Below are positions 11,747-23,366 of a stretch of 64,000 nucleotides of DNA, one piece after another; position 1 is the first letter of the stretch; every line of letters starts with the position of its first letter. Source of the DNA: Heterodera schachtii. Taxonomy: Eukaryota; Nematoda; Chromadorea; Rhabditida; Heteroderidae. The notes beneath the pieces are model-generated. The model was given only the letters and a program-made list of their open reading frames with translations, did not search any database and was not told the origin of the DNA. The translations under genes were made by a program, and so were the position numbers. Location of the stretch: assembly GCA_023374025.1 (NCBI GenBank), contig SIJG01000153.1:186001-250000 (forward strand). The letters run 5' to 3'.

Positions 11747-11976
11747 AATTAGGCAAGATAAGATTTGGTGCCAGATTTCTATTCGGTTTTATGTGCCACA
11801 CCCTATTTTTGGGTGGTCAAAAGTGTTGTCCCATTAAGTTTAGCTGACAAAGCCGAAAAATCCGATTAATAATTAGAGCCCTGACAGGAAAGAATATCTT
11901 ACGACCCTATTTTAAAACAAAATTTTAACCCGAAAAACTATGATATTCCTTCACGTAATTCGGAGCCGAGTTTTTA
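11747..11976. other. Spacer with no clear feature
   Basis: No exon or repeat end could be supported here. The last 8 bases before the next element (11977-11984, ATAATGAC) are its target duplication. Confidence 0.4.
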
Positions 11977-11984
11977 ATAATGAC

Positions 11985-12517
11985 TAGGGCTGCCAAAAAT
12001 ATGTACAAAAAGTGGTCATAAGTAAAATCCCGAAATATGTACAAAAAACCCAAAATATGTACCAAATATGTAAATAAAATTTTTAATAGTTTTTTTTTTC
12101 TGGAAAAAAATCCTCGTAAAGGTGCGAATAGGCACAAAATGCTATAAAAATTACTTAAATATGCTTAGAATCACCTTTTAATAATTAAAAATTAATTTTT
12201 GGTATTTTTCTGGGGTACATTTTCAAAATTTTTTCAATATAAATTTTCAAAATATGTTTAAAAATGAAAAATGTACAAAAATATTGCGAAATTTTGGATT
12301 TATTTTTGAGGATTTACAAAAATTTCCGTAAAAAATCCTCAAAATATGTATAAAAAAAAAATGAAAATATATAAGGAAAAAATCCAAATATGTAAAAATA
12401 TGTAAATAAAAGTCCCAACTTTTGTTCGCAAACACAAAAAACAGAGTGTTTTTCCTACTATTTAGCGCATGGAAAAGCTAGGAAAAAATATACATTTGCA
12501 TGTCTTTGGCAGCCCTA
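11985..12517. mobile_element. Non-autonomous hAT element (TAGGGCTGCCAAA family)
   Basis: 533 bp, termini TAGGGCTGCCAAA and TTTGGCAGCCCTA, perfect 8-bp target duplications ATAATGAC (11977-11984 and 12518-12525). The interior repeats 'aaatatgtacaaaa' many times. Relatives: 53441-53820 (same termini and interior), and a reversed fragment at 18127-18245. No open frame of note. Confidence 0.9.
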
Positions 12518-12640
12518 ATAATGACTAAAATTCGCGAAAATAAATAATCTAATGATAATTCGCAACCGAAAAATCAGTAAAATTCTACGGTACGACTCCC
12601 GACAAGTTTAAGTAATTTTTACACATTATTTTTATTTTAG

Positions 12641-13051
12641 GATTTTGCTCTCCGCTGTTTGCACTACATTGATCAAAATGCGAGCAAGTTGATCAAATCA
12701 GAAGCCTTTTTACAAATTGACAAAAATGTATTTGTGAAATTCTCGGAAGAGACCAGCTAAGAAGCAATGAAATGAAAATTTGGAAAACGGTGAATTATAA
12801 TAGTCAAATAAATTAATTTTTTTAATTATTTTAAATTTAGGCACTCCGTTGAAGTGATGCCCCTGGGCTTATCAAATTGAAATTTCCCACGCACCGACGG
12901 CACAAAACGGAGAAATAATTGAAATGGAAATTGGAAAAGTGTCCGAATTTGCGCAGGAGGAAGTGGAAAGTGATCGATTAAGCGATGCGTGGATATTGTG
13001 GAATTCTCATAGAAAATATGGGCACGAATCAAAACAAAAAATGAAAACAAT
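12641..13051 (+). pseudogene. BTB-BACK-MATH copy C, deleted remnant
   Basis: A BACK exon (12641-12789, FALRCLHYIDQNASKLIK) has lost one T near 12731-12733, which shifts the frame. The next exon begins at 12841 with the usual 'gcactccgttg' and then jumps straight to 'aagtgatgcccctggg', a sequence that in copy D lies at 17852, more than 250 bases further on across an intron. So an internal deletion fused the start of the second BACK exon to the MATH-linker exon. The rest matches the copy D MATH half until about 13051. There is no BTB part upstream. Confidence 0.85.
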
Positions 13052-14164
13052 TTCTTTCCAAAAGTTGTTAAAATTGATAAAGGGAGAAAAAAAATTAATT
13101 TTCGTTGGTTTTTTATTTTATAAAATCCAAAAGAAATGCAAAAATTTAATAATATTAATTAATTTTTCAAACCAAATTTACTTTAATTATTTCAAAAACA
13201 ATGATTTTTGGACTAAATGATCGAATATTATTAGAATTCTAAATTTCTAATCAGAAAACTAATGGTTTGGAAAACCGAAAAAATTTTGCCGACAAATTCA
13301 GAATTCAGTATTTTTCAATGTTGTGGTCCAGAAATAAAAATCCCGATTTAAGCAAAACACCTAAACAGCTAAACATCCCCACCTTCCGGCGTCAAATTCT
13401 ACGTCAAAATTATTATTTTTAAAATAGAAAATTAATCATAATTAATCATGCGATTATATTTCTTCTTCATAATTTTGTCCTTAATTTACATTAATATGTC
13501 TTTAATTTTATCTACGTCAAAATTATTATTTTTCTTCTTCGTTTTGTCTTTAATTTTCTATTATTATGTCCTTAGATTATATCCAACCACAAAACTGAGA
13601 AGATAAATTAGCTGCGTTAAGCTTACATTTTCATTCTTTTCCAAAATATTTTTTATATATTTATAATTAGAAAAAAATTCCTAAGATTTTAGAAATATAA
13701 TATTTCTCTGTTAAATTTTACTAATCTCTCTTTTTTATTAAATTCAATGATAAATAGGAAATTAATGAATTCCTGAATTCAATTTTTGGATTTCATCATT
13801 GATTTCGTGTGCGGTAAAAATGCTAATCTGTTTATAATTTTTAGAATGTCTTTTTGCTTTTTCTTAAAAAGCCTATTTATCCGGTAAACCAAAGAAAATA
13901 CTCATTTAGTTTATTTTTTTAAGAAAATAAAATTTTCCATCTATTCCTATCTGGATGAAAATTGGGTAAAATTTTTAAATAAAAATGAGACTTTTTTGAG
14001 TAATTCGCTTATTTTTCATTAGTTTATGTTCCAATTTTAACTTCTGTTTGGCAACTATTTCGGTACCTATTTCTCGATTTTTAGCATCTCAAAATCCTAT
14101 CCCTAATATTAATTAAATAAAAAACTGTTGTTGAATGTTCTATTTTCTTATTTCAGTTACCAAA
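13052..14164. other. AT-rich intergenic DNA upstream of copy D
   Basis: No gene or mobile element could be supported. The stretch ends with the pyrimidine-rich acceptor 'ttttcttatttcag' at 14143-14156, 8 bases before the next start codon, so it may act as a spliced-leader trans-splice site. A promoter cannot be placed. Confidence 0.45.
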
Positions 14165-17100
14165 ATGAATTATACATTTTATTATTTTGTTATTTTATCC
14201 GTTTTTGCCAATTTATATGTGAAAATAGCAAATGCGTTTCCTCCAAAAAACGAAGCAGGTAATAGAGATAGAGATCATTTTGAGATACAAAAAATTTTAA
14301 TTCTTTGCTTACGGGAAAGTTATAATAATTAATTGGGTGTGCCGATATTGCCAAGCAATTAATATACCATGGCCGTAACCTAAGGCTTACAAAATTTCCG
14401 TAACATGGCTATGACCCTGACTTCAGGCCAAGAAATGATTATGATGGCTTATCGGACATAATTGGAAATTTCGAAAAAACTAAAAAATTCGCCTTTAGCT
14501 TTTCGCATTCCAAGATTTCTTTTTCGGTTTAATTCTGAGCTAATGTGTATGCCTCCCGTTAATAAAATCATTTAAAATTTTAAGGCATTAGCGATAGACA
14601 AATTGTCAATTCGTTGGCAGAGAAAATGGACAAAGTGTTGGAGAAAGGAGAGTATTCGGATGTTCAGTTTTTAGTTGGGAAGAGCGACAAAAAGGAGGCG
14701 AGTCAAAAAAAGCAAAAAAAAAATCTCTTAATGCCCAGGGATAAGCATAGAGATTACAATTTTATTAATTTTTTTGTGGAAATTTTTGAAAATAATCAAA
14801 ACTTTTGTTGTTCAAAATTAAATAACAAATTCATATAAATTTTAAAGTTTTTTTATTATCAATTGATAAGGACCTTCAAAAGTCTCAAAAAGCTATAAGT
14901 TTCTTTTCAAATTTTTCATAATTTAGAGATATGAAGATCCAAAGTTAGACAGCACGCTCGGTTTTTTATCGGCTTTTCAATTTTTATCGAATAACCGACT
15001 TAGAAATCTAAAAATCGAAAAAGCGATAGAAAATATTTGGAAAGACTCAAAAACACCCAATTCTAAAATGCACAAAAGTTAAATTGGCGATTTTTGAGTC
15101 TTTAAATTATTTATTATTTTTTGTTATTATACCTCGAAAACATTATCAATGTCGGGTGCCCACGGATTGCGTGTAGGCGCGGATTCGATTCCCACCAGGG
15201 CTGGCCGTGATTGAATTTCCAATCACGGAAATCCGTGAGCCGTGATCACGGGGCTTCAAAAAAAATCCGTGACCCGTGATCCGAGATCACGGCACCCCAA
15301 AAACCCCGTGATTTCCGTGATCGTGAGCCGTGATCCGTGATTATAAAAAAAATTTTCTAATGATTTTTTTTATTTAAATTTATTAAAAAACGGAATTTAT
15401 TCGCTGGAAAAATTCCCAAAAGATATTTTAAAGAAACCAAAAATATAAACCGCTTTTTTGCGGCTTATCTTTTCAAAAAACTTTTCGAGTACGGTGGGCA
15501 GTTCGGGAAAATAGAAAAAATTCATAGGGGGGTTGAGAAAATTTTTCTGGAAATTTTGATTAGGCCTGTCATTTTAAATTTAAGCGACGGAAAGAAAAAT
15601 ATGAATTTTTGGCTGTTTTTGCGCCAAAAAGGGACTATTTTTTGCCATTTTAGTGTCAACTTTCAAAAAATACGGTAAAATAGGGGTCCGCCGATGGTGC
15701 CGACATGCGCCGCCGAGAAAAATTTTGAAATTTTGAGTGAATTTGTTAACAGATTTTGTCCAAAATATGTCCAATCATTGGTTAATTTATTGGTCTATGG
15801 ACGTTTTAAAAAAAAGAAAAATAATTTTCAATGTTAGGAAATTTCTTGTTAATTAAATTTCAATTAAAATTATCAAAAAAAAATTAAAAATTTTACTATC
15901 CTAATTGGGAATTGAACCCAAGGGACAGACAACGAAAGACAGAAGGCTTAACCACCAGACTAAATATATATGCGTACTTCCTTAACAGAAATAAATTTAT
16001 ATTTAATTTTTTCTCAAAAAATTTCTTTTCACACACCACTTTCCTATTTTCGTCTCAGTAAAAATTCCTTATATAAAATGCCAATCACGGATCAAAATCA
16101 CGGAAAAATTGAAAAAATCCGTGACCCGTGATCCGAGATCACGGCACCCCAAAAACCCCGTGATTTCCGTGATCCGTGAGCCGTGATCCGTGATCACGGC
16201 CAGCCCTGATTCCCACCCGAGGCTTAACATTTTGCCCATTTTCATTATTTTTTGTACAAAAAAACTATTGTTCTCAAAACTTCCTATCAGAAACTTTCTA
16301 AATTAAAAAATAAATAAAATTTCCGGTGTTTTTTTAGACAATATCAGCTCATAGAGCGATTCTCTCCAATGCTTCCGATGTTTTTGAAGCAATGTTCCAT
16401 TATGATAAAGACCAAATTGAGGTTCCCGACATTGAAATTGGGGCGTTCAAAGCGATGCTAACATTTATTTACACGAACCATTTTAACGGATTAAATGCCA
16501 ATAATTTGTTTGAAGTTTTAAAAGCTGGTAAATTGTGAATTTTAAATAAATTAATTTCTTAATTATAGCCGACAAATATAACATCACTGGCCTGGTAAAG
16601 GAATGTGTCGACTTTCCCATTAAAAAATTGCCCAATGTTTTTGTGGCTTTTGAACAGGCTCAGTTGCTGAACATGGAGGTGGGAAAGAATTATATTAATA
16701 ATGTACCTACAAACGCTAATTATAATGGGACTCGGAATTTGGTACCAAAAAAACCAAAAAATATAATTAATAACTTGGGCCAGGATAGGACCAATGGAGG
16801 TGATTAGGATCAAGGGCGTAGGCAGGGGGGGGGGCTGAGGGGGCTAAAGCCCCCCCTCCCCCCGAAACCCAAAAAAAGTAAAAATGTTCAGTAAATTTTC
16901 CCCATTTTACCATATTTTTGAAAAATGTAGACCAAAATGGCAAAAATAGTAATTTTTTGGCGAAAAAACGACGAAAAATTTTGGGATTTCAAAAAACGAA
17001 AAATACACCCCCTAAAAATCGACTGAAAAACGAAAAATACACCCCTAAAAATCGAATTTTTGACTTAAGCCCCCCCCCCCGAAGCCAAGGGTCTGGCTAC

Positions 17101-20100
17101 GCCCTTGATTAGGATCACTTTTTGGAAGAATGGAACAGACCACCACGAATTTTAATCTAATAGGAACCTTTCCGGTCCATCCCAATCTGAATTTCATTTT
17201 TTCCAATAATGCTAAAAGATCAAAAAAGGCACGACTCAAGGAGTGGATTAAAAGAATTTGCCTTTTTGTTACTTATTTTGTGCAATTTTTAAGTTTTTGC
17301 AAATTTTACAATTGATATAAAATCCGTTATCTATTAATATTACTGCGTAATTATTCTTTATTTTAGGTTTTTGCTTTCCGCTGTTTGCATTATATTGATC
17401 AAAATATGAGTGCGTTGATAAAATCAGAAGCATTTTTACAAATTGATCAAGATTTGTTATATATTATTCTCGAAAGAGATGGGCTGAGAATTAGTGAAAT
17501 CGAAGTTTGGAATGCGGTAAATAAACATATAAATAACAATTAATAATTTAAATTTAGTAATTTAAATTTAGGCACTCCGTTGGGCCGACGAACAGTGCCG
17601 TCAAAATGGCATCGAATGTTCCGCTGAAAATCGACGAGAAATGTTTGGCTCGGCACTGTTCAACATTCGTTTTCCACTCATCCCAGAAGAGGATTTTACA
17701 AAAAGCGTTGGTAATAAAAAATATTCTGATGAATAATTTCATTAATTAATTGGCTAATTAATTATCCATTTCAATCAAACTTCAGTTTCAACTGGTGTGT
17801 TAACAACGGAAGAAGTGATCAGCATTATCAGCACTATTCCCATCCAAAATTAAGTGATGCCCCTGGGCTTATCAAATTGAAATTTCCCACGCACCGACGG
17901 GACAAAAACGGAGAAATAATTGAAATGGAAATTGGAAAAGTGTCCGAATTTGCGCAGGAGCCGGTGAGAAGTTACCGATTCAGCGATGCCGTGGATATTG
18001 GGGGATTTTCATGGAAAATATTGGCACAAATCAAAACGAAAGACGAAAACAATGAGAAATGGTTGGGCTTTTACCTTTACAACAATGGCCATAAAAAAGG
18101 TGAAAAAAGTCACTTTCGTAATTTGCAGGGCTGCAAAAAATATGCAAATGCATATTTTTTCCTAGCTTCTATAAATAGTATGAAAAACACTTTCTTTTTG
18201 TGTTTGCGTATAAAAATCTGGACTTTTATTTGCATATTTTGGGTTTTTAGCCATTTTAAATGATTTTTCTAAAATAAATTATTTAAATCATTATGATGAA
18301 GATTTTTAGCCATTTATTATTTCTTCTGGGGCTTTTTTCAGCAAGAAATGCCCGAAAAAACATGTTTTAGACAGAAATTCACCTTTTTACGTCAGTCAAG
18401 CATAACTAAAATAGTTACATCACTATTTTGGCGTTTTGTTACTATTTTTCTTCACTACATATATATTTCATTTCTGAGAATTTTTTTAATAAAAGTGAAG
18501 TGTAATAAACACGAAAAATGCAGTCCAAAATTGAATCATAAAAAAAGTTTCAAAAAGTAATTCTCTAAAAACACAAATTTATAATTTCTTTGAAAAAGTG
18601 GCACAAAGAAGAAAAAATCGCGTCAAAATACATATTTCTTAATGAAAAAATTATTTTTTTAAGAGGAAAAAAAGACAGAGAGAAAATTCATCTTTTGGTT
18701 CTCTGCTCCAAAAGAAAATTCTAAACAAAAAGGTGAAGATAAATTGATAATTTTATTAATATTTATTTCCATCCCGCAGATAATAATAATAATAATAATA
18801 ATAATTGGGCATGCAAATGTTCGTCGGCGACACTTCGAATTGTGTCGCAAAACGGCACGGAAGATTTAATTGGAACATTAAGTGAACAAATATTTAATGA
18901 GAAAAAGAAAAGCCTTGGATTTCCTAATTTCGTTAGTTTTGCGGTGAGTGGCGATTCAAATAAGTTTATTTACACAAATTAAATCCCTACTTTTGTGTTC
19001 TTTATTATCGTCTCCATTAAACCTAGAAAATTGCTAAATATGGATATTAAAATTATGTTAAATTCCATTCTTTAAAGTTCTAAAAAGGCCAATTTATGTG
19101 ATAGAACATAAATTGAGGATTTATAAAAAAATGCCAAAATATAGACACAATAACTTAAGATATGAAGTAGAGCTGAGCGGGACCGGGAAGTATGACAAAA
19201 ACCGGGACCGGGACTTACCGGGACCAGAAAAGTCGGGGACCGGGACCAAGTTTTTCGACCGGGACCGGGACTGCAAAACCGGGACCAACCGAATGACTTT
19301 TCCCAGAGAAAAATTTTTTGAAAAAAATTTGAGAAATTCCAAAAGTTTTAATCTAAATTCATAGATTATATGAAAAATTTCAAAACTCATCATTTTAAGT
19401 TCCAAATAATCCCTTACTCTATATTAATCGAGGTCTTTTTCCTTTTTCCTTGATTAAATTGGCATGACGTTTCGTCATATATGAAAAAATAAGAGAAAAA
19501 GAAAAGAAATAGCATATACAAAGAAAAAAAAAAGGGAAGAACAGACAGTTGTTTGGAGTGAGTCAGAGGGAAGAGTAAAAGGCGAGATAGCGGGAGAAAA
19601 AAACAGAGACGAGGAGAGAGGATAGAAAAAAAAGATACAGAAGGGAGAGAAGAGAGGTGTGAAAGAGTAATGAGAGAAGAGTGTGAGGAAAGAGGCAGTA
19701 GAGGAAGAAAGAGAAAGGGAGAAATAAAGGAGAGAGCGGAATAGGAAGTGAGGGGGTTGGGAAAAGGAGGTGGGAAGGAGAGAAAGAAAGAGGGAGGGAG
19801 CGAGAGAGGGGGGAGGGGAGAGGGGGAGAGAGAAGGGATAGAGAGAGAAGGGTTGAGAGAGACTCCATTCTATCCTCTCAATTTCTCACCCAGACCCCCA
19901 TTCTTACCGACCGGGACTGGCAAACCGGGACCGGGATTTCTTTTTTTTCAAACACCTGGGGGGGGGGACATGAAAAAACCGGGAATTCCCGACCCGGTCC
20001 CGCTCATCTCTAATACGAAGAAAACATGGATATTGAACTCATAATAGAATTTTCATATAATAACAACCCTAATTATGATCAGAAAATGAGTTAGTAATTT

Positions 20101-21447
20101 TATTTGTTTATTTTCTGAAAAAAAGAATCCAAATTACCAAATTACCTAACTTTCTGTCGCAAAAACTTACATAAATTTGGCAAAATAAAGTATCTCCAAT
20201 GGGATTTCCTAATTTAATTAGTTTGTCGGTGAGTGGCGATTCAAAAAACAAAAAATTTTGCTCAATAAAATCTCCTTAATTTTATAACCTTCTACTCCCT
20301 AAAAATTAGTAGTTAATCCTAAAAATTTAATAAAATCATTGTAGAAGAAAACTTTTTTATAATTTTATCGAAAAATGCCGCAAAAATCGAAATTTCCATT
20401 TTTGATTTATTTTTGACATAAACTTACCAATTTTTAAGTGTTTTTTTTTAATTTTCGGTATTTAAGAGTCGAAAAGGCCAATTTAGCCAACTTATGGCAA
20501 TAGATGATATTCGAAAATGCAAATATGGACATAAATAACAAAATGTGGACAAGAATCCATAAAGCTTTCAATAAATTAGCATCCTAATTAAGATCAGAAA
20601 AAGAGTTTAGTAATTATATTACAATTGACCATCTTCGCAAAACTTATACAAATTTTTGGCGTAAATGAAGCATCTCCCAAAATCAACAAAATTAAGGAAT
20701 TGTTGGATCCGAGCAAAGGATTTTACAACAAAGACGAGGACAAACTGAAATTGAACATTTATGTCATTGTGGACGAGCCAAAAACTGAGAAATTTGTTTC
20801 CAATCCGAACAAATCCAACGGCACACTTTCGATGGAAATTGAAAAATTATCGGAATTTGCGCGAGAAATCGATTTGAGTGAACGTAAAAGCGAAGAAACT
20901 GTGTATATAAAGGGAATGCCATGGAAAATATGGGCAAATATTAAAACAAAAAATGAAAGCACTGATAAATGTTTGGGCTTTTTCCTTTGGTGCGATGCTT
21001 CTGAAAAAGGTGATTATCAAATGATATTTAGAAACAAAAATTATTTTTATCTACAAATTTGGTGTAAAATTTGAAGTTCGACTCCCATTAATTTTGGGCG
21101 AAGGGGTGGACTAAATTTTGGGAAATATGCTAAATATTAACTTAAATAATTTATCTTTCATTAAGATGGAAATTGGAGCCGCAAATGTTCAGCAACACTT
21201 CGAATTGTTTCTCAAAAGAACGGTGTTGGCGGTTTTATGAGAGAATTCAATGGAACATCATATGTTTTTAACAATAAAACGCTGTCTTTTGGTTGGAACA
21301 ATTTCATTTCTTTTGCGGTGAGTGGCGGGCGATTCAATTAATTTACTTTTGAAATGGCAAATTAAGGAATTAATGGACCTGAGCAAAGGATTGTACAACG
21401 AAAAAGAGGACAAAGTCACCTTGGCCATTGATTTTTCATGTGAATAG
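14165..21447 (+). CDS. Secreted BTB-BACK protein with two tandem MATH domains, copy D (one 1-base frameshift)
   Basis: Exons: 14165-14258, 14585-14697, 16338-16527, 16569-16678, 17367-17516, 17572-17710, 17786-18099, 18780-18943, 20697-21009, 21166-21317, 21367-21447, about 606 codons. Residues 1-24 (start MNYTFYYFVILSV, end KIANA) form a good signal peptide absent from copies A and B. Next come BTB (YSDVQFLVGKSD, AHRAILSNASDVFEAMF), BACK (FRCLHYIDQN, LRWADEQC), MATH 1 (FSWKILAQ, SATLRIVSQ, LDPSKGFY, VIVDEP) and MATH 2 (MPWKIWANI, CSATLRIVSQ, LMDLSKGLY). The exon 20697-21009 runs without an intron from the end of MATH 1 into the start of MATH 2. Intron 2 has a GC donor. One base is missing near 17824 (ATTAT where copy E has a TTTAT-type run), causing an early stop; this may be an assembly error or a real lesion. 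Role as a host-directed Cullin-3 adaptor is inference. Confidence 0.75.
15196..16208. mobile_element. Non-autonomous hAT element (CAGGGCTGGCCGTGAT family) in intron 2 of copy D
   Basis: 1013 bp, termini CAGGGCTGGCCGTGAT and ATCACGGCCAGCCCTG, perfect 8-bp target duplications ATTCCCAC (15188-15195 and 16209-16216). Both ends carry arrays of 'ccgtgatccgtgatcacgg'. It contains a degenerate copy of the GC-rich hairpin block (15685-15716) and a tRNA-like segment on the minus strand (15898-15968). It interrupts a sequence, GGATTCGATTCC, that itself resembles a tRNA B box. Confidence 0.9.
15898..15968 (-). other. tRNA-like segment inside the 15196-16208 element
   Basis: On the minus strand it reads an A-box-like TCTGGTGGTTAAGC followed 27 bases later by GGGTTCAATTCCC, a good B box, with 'cctaatt/aattagg' type ends. 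The acceptor and anticodon arms do not fold convincingly, so it is read as a tRNA-derived (SINE-like) passenger and not as a working tRNA gene. Confidence 0.5.
16811..17107. mobile_element. Short non-autonomous hAT element in intron 4 of copy D
   Basis: 297 bp, termini CAAGGGCGTAGGCAG and TCTGGCTACGCCCTTG, perfect 8-bp target duplications ATTAGGAT (16803-16810 and 17108-17115). It has G- and C-runs near both ends and the block 'gaaaaatacaccccctaaaa' that recurs in the elements at 54922 and 56676. Confidence 0.9.
18127..18245. mobile_element. Fragment of the TAGGGCTGC element family in an intron of copy D
   Basis: The sequence from 'cagggctgcaaaaaatatgc' to 'ggacttttatttgcat' is the reverse complement of the right-hand 100 bases of the element at 11985-12517. 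Only one end is present. It lies just inside the intron that follows exon 17786-18099. Confidence 0.7.
18780..18807 (+). repeat. In-frame AAT trinucleotide run at the start of a MATH exon of copy D
   Basis: After the acceptor 'cccgcag' the exon opens with nine AAT-type codons in frame, giving a run of asparagines just before the MATH strand WACKCSSATLRIV. The equivalent exons of the other copies have one or no Asn here, so the run is a local expansion. Confidence 0.8.
19168..20012. mobile_element. Non-autonomous hAT-like element with GGGACCGGGA repeats, in an intron of copy D
   Basis: 845 bp. Termini TAGAGCTGAGCGGGACCGGG and the inverse of TAGAGATGAGCGGGACCGGG, flanked by 8-bp duplications ATATGAAG and ATACGAAG (7 of 8 match). 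Both ends are arrays of GGGACCGGGA; the middle holds a long purine-rich (GA) tract, about 19480-19860. No transposase frame. Confidence 0.85.
20030..20696 (+). repeat. Diverged tandem duplication within the last-but-two intron of copy D
   Basis: Roughly 20030-20200 and 20520-20690 are similar: both run through 'aattaNgatcagaaaa...gagttNagtaat', then 'tcgcaaaaactta-acaaattt' and 'agtatctcc/agcatctcc'. Between them, 20203-20237 repeats the end of the MATH exon at 18930-18955 (gggatttcctaattt..gtgagtggcg) with its splice donor. This points to an old internal duplication that may be connected with the origin of the second MATH domain. Confidence 0.6.
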
Positions 21448-21763
21448 CGTAATCATTTTGAGAAGAATTGAAAAGTGTTGAAAATGGAAAAGAAAGAAAA
21501 GGAAAAATCCTAAAGAAACCAAAATTTTCAAAATTTAAAATCATAAAATCTTTTTTTTTTTGAATTGAAGGCTGATAAGTTACCCGAAACTTTGGTGCTG
21601 TTAGCATTTATAAAAAAGTTGTTCTATACGTTTGAAGTCTCATTAAATTTTGAAAATAAAATGATAAGCACAGGCTCTTTCTTATACATTGGAGAAGGGT
21701 TTGCGATTTTCGAATTCTGCTAAAAGAGCCTGCAGGTTCGCATCTTGGCACTCAAACCCGGCA
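21448..21763. other. Intergenic DNA after copy D
   Basis: No feature is visible beyond AT-rich 3' flank. The stretch ends at the target duplication TTTGTTAG (21764-21771) of the next element. Confidence 0.4.
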
Positions 21764-21771
21764 TTTGTTAG

Positions 21772-22349
21772 TAGAGGTGTGCCGTGAATCACGGTCACGA
21801 AAACCGTGAATTTCACGGGTTTTTTCGGTCACGGTCACGATTCACGGGGTCAGTTCACGGTTTTCCGTGAAAAATTTGCACTGAATAAAACTGAAAATTT
21901 CAGAATTTCATATTATTTTATAGAGAAACTTGGTCATTTTTGGGCAAAGTTTGCTAAGAAATCGGATCAAAATTTGCAAAAATTTCCCCGGCGGAGCCTA
22001 TCGGCACCGCGGGACCCCCAAATCTTTTTTTTCATTAATAAATCGGCTTAAATCACAAAAATTGGTCGTTTTTTTTTGGTGAAAATCTGTTGACATATAA
22101 AATTTCCCGTTCCCGCCGGCGCCTATCGGCACCGCCGGCCCTCGTTCCCAAAAGTTTTTTTGGAAAACGCGCCCGCAAAAAAAAATATTTTATTGTTTTG
22201 CATTTCCAATAAATTTTCCAAATGCTGGTTTTTCACGGTCACGGTCACGAAAACCGTGAATTTCACGGGTTTTTTGGATCACGGTCACGATTCACGGGAC
22301 CAATTCACGGTCACGGTTCACGGGTTTTTTCAGTCACGGCACACCTCTA
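21772..22349. mobile_element. Non-autonomous hAT element (TAGAGGTGTGCCGTGA family)
   Basis: 578 bp, termini TAGAGGTGTGCCGTGA and TCACGGCACACCTCTA (with one spacer difference), perfect 8-bp target duplications TTTGTTAG (21764-21771 and 22350-22357). Both ends are arrays of 'tcacggtcacg'. The centre holds two copies of the shared hairpin block (21989-22011 and 22114-22139). Confidence 0.9.
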
Positions 22350-22357
22350 TTTGTTAG

Positions 22358-23358
22358 CAGGACTTTCCCAAACGATTCGAGAATCTTATCTAAGAAATTT
22401 TTGTATTTTTGAGTACAGTCCAGCAGGAGATCTTTTTATAGAAAAAGTGAAAGCGATAAATCTTTTGACAAAAATAATCATATAATTTTTATTTATTTTA
22501 ATTTAAATTAAATTTTATATTTGCAAATTGTATATTAAATATTATTCATATGTAAACTAAATTATATAGAAAATTAATTTAAGAATTACTGTCGAAAACA
22601 CCTGGTACGGAAATTTTCACTGCTGGAGAAAATTTATATATTTAAAAAACTAATGATTTTAAAAATCAATAATTTTTTATTTCACAAAGGCAACCAGTGG
22701 CCTGAAAAACAAATTTGACACTTTAGAATTTTTGCCAATTTGCATTTTGCATTTTGAAATTTTTTTCCCGTATATTTTCCAATTTTCCGTGCTTTTCAAA
22801 AGGGATTTATTCCATCCCTCCCATTTGATGGGATTTATCCCTAGGACCAACTCTCTCTCTCTCCTCTCTCTCTTACTTCTCTTCCATCCATTTTTTGTTA
22901 GCTGAAAGACTTAAGCCCCTCTCCCCTCCTCCTCCTCCTCCTCGTCCAATCCCTTCCCATTGGGCCTAAATTCACAATCCCTCCCCCCTCCCCCATCCGC
23001 CCCAAATCTGCCGGTTCCCTAAGCTTACAGACCGGCGCGGCAGGCCCATCCTTTCACCCAAAATCCTCTCGCAAATTTCTGGTCCACCCGTGTGAGAGCT
23101 CTCCAAACAAAACGCCAACGTCGCAATAGTCGGGGGGAAGGAAAGCGAAAAGTGATAAATATTTAAAATATTTGGAAATTTAATTGAATTTTTATAAACG
23201 AAATAGAAATTCAACTATTTAACAAAATTTAATGAATACCCATTCGAAGCAGACGAAAAAGCTCTACATAAATTAAAGGAGGGGCACGAACGGCTGAATC
23301 AGCCGACACAAAAATTAGAACGGGCGCGAAGCGTACGTCTGAGGCCACGAAGCAGCCT
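22358..23358. other. Intergenic DNA with CT-rich tracts
   Basis: Contains CT microsatellite and pyrimidine-rich tracts (about 22840-22990) and no supported gene. From here the sequence becomes richer in GC and in C/G runs than the BTB region. Confidence 0.45.
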
Positions 23359-23366
23359 AATTACGC

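Noticed and set aside
19563..19868. Ser/Leu/Pro-rich 101-codon frame on minus
   Set aside because: Translation of the GA-rich interior of the element at 19168-20012.
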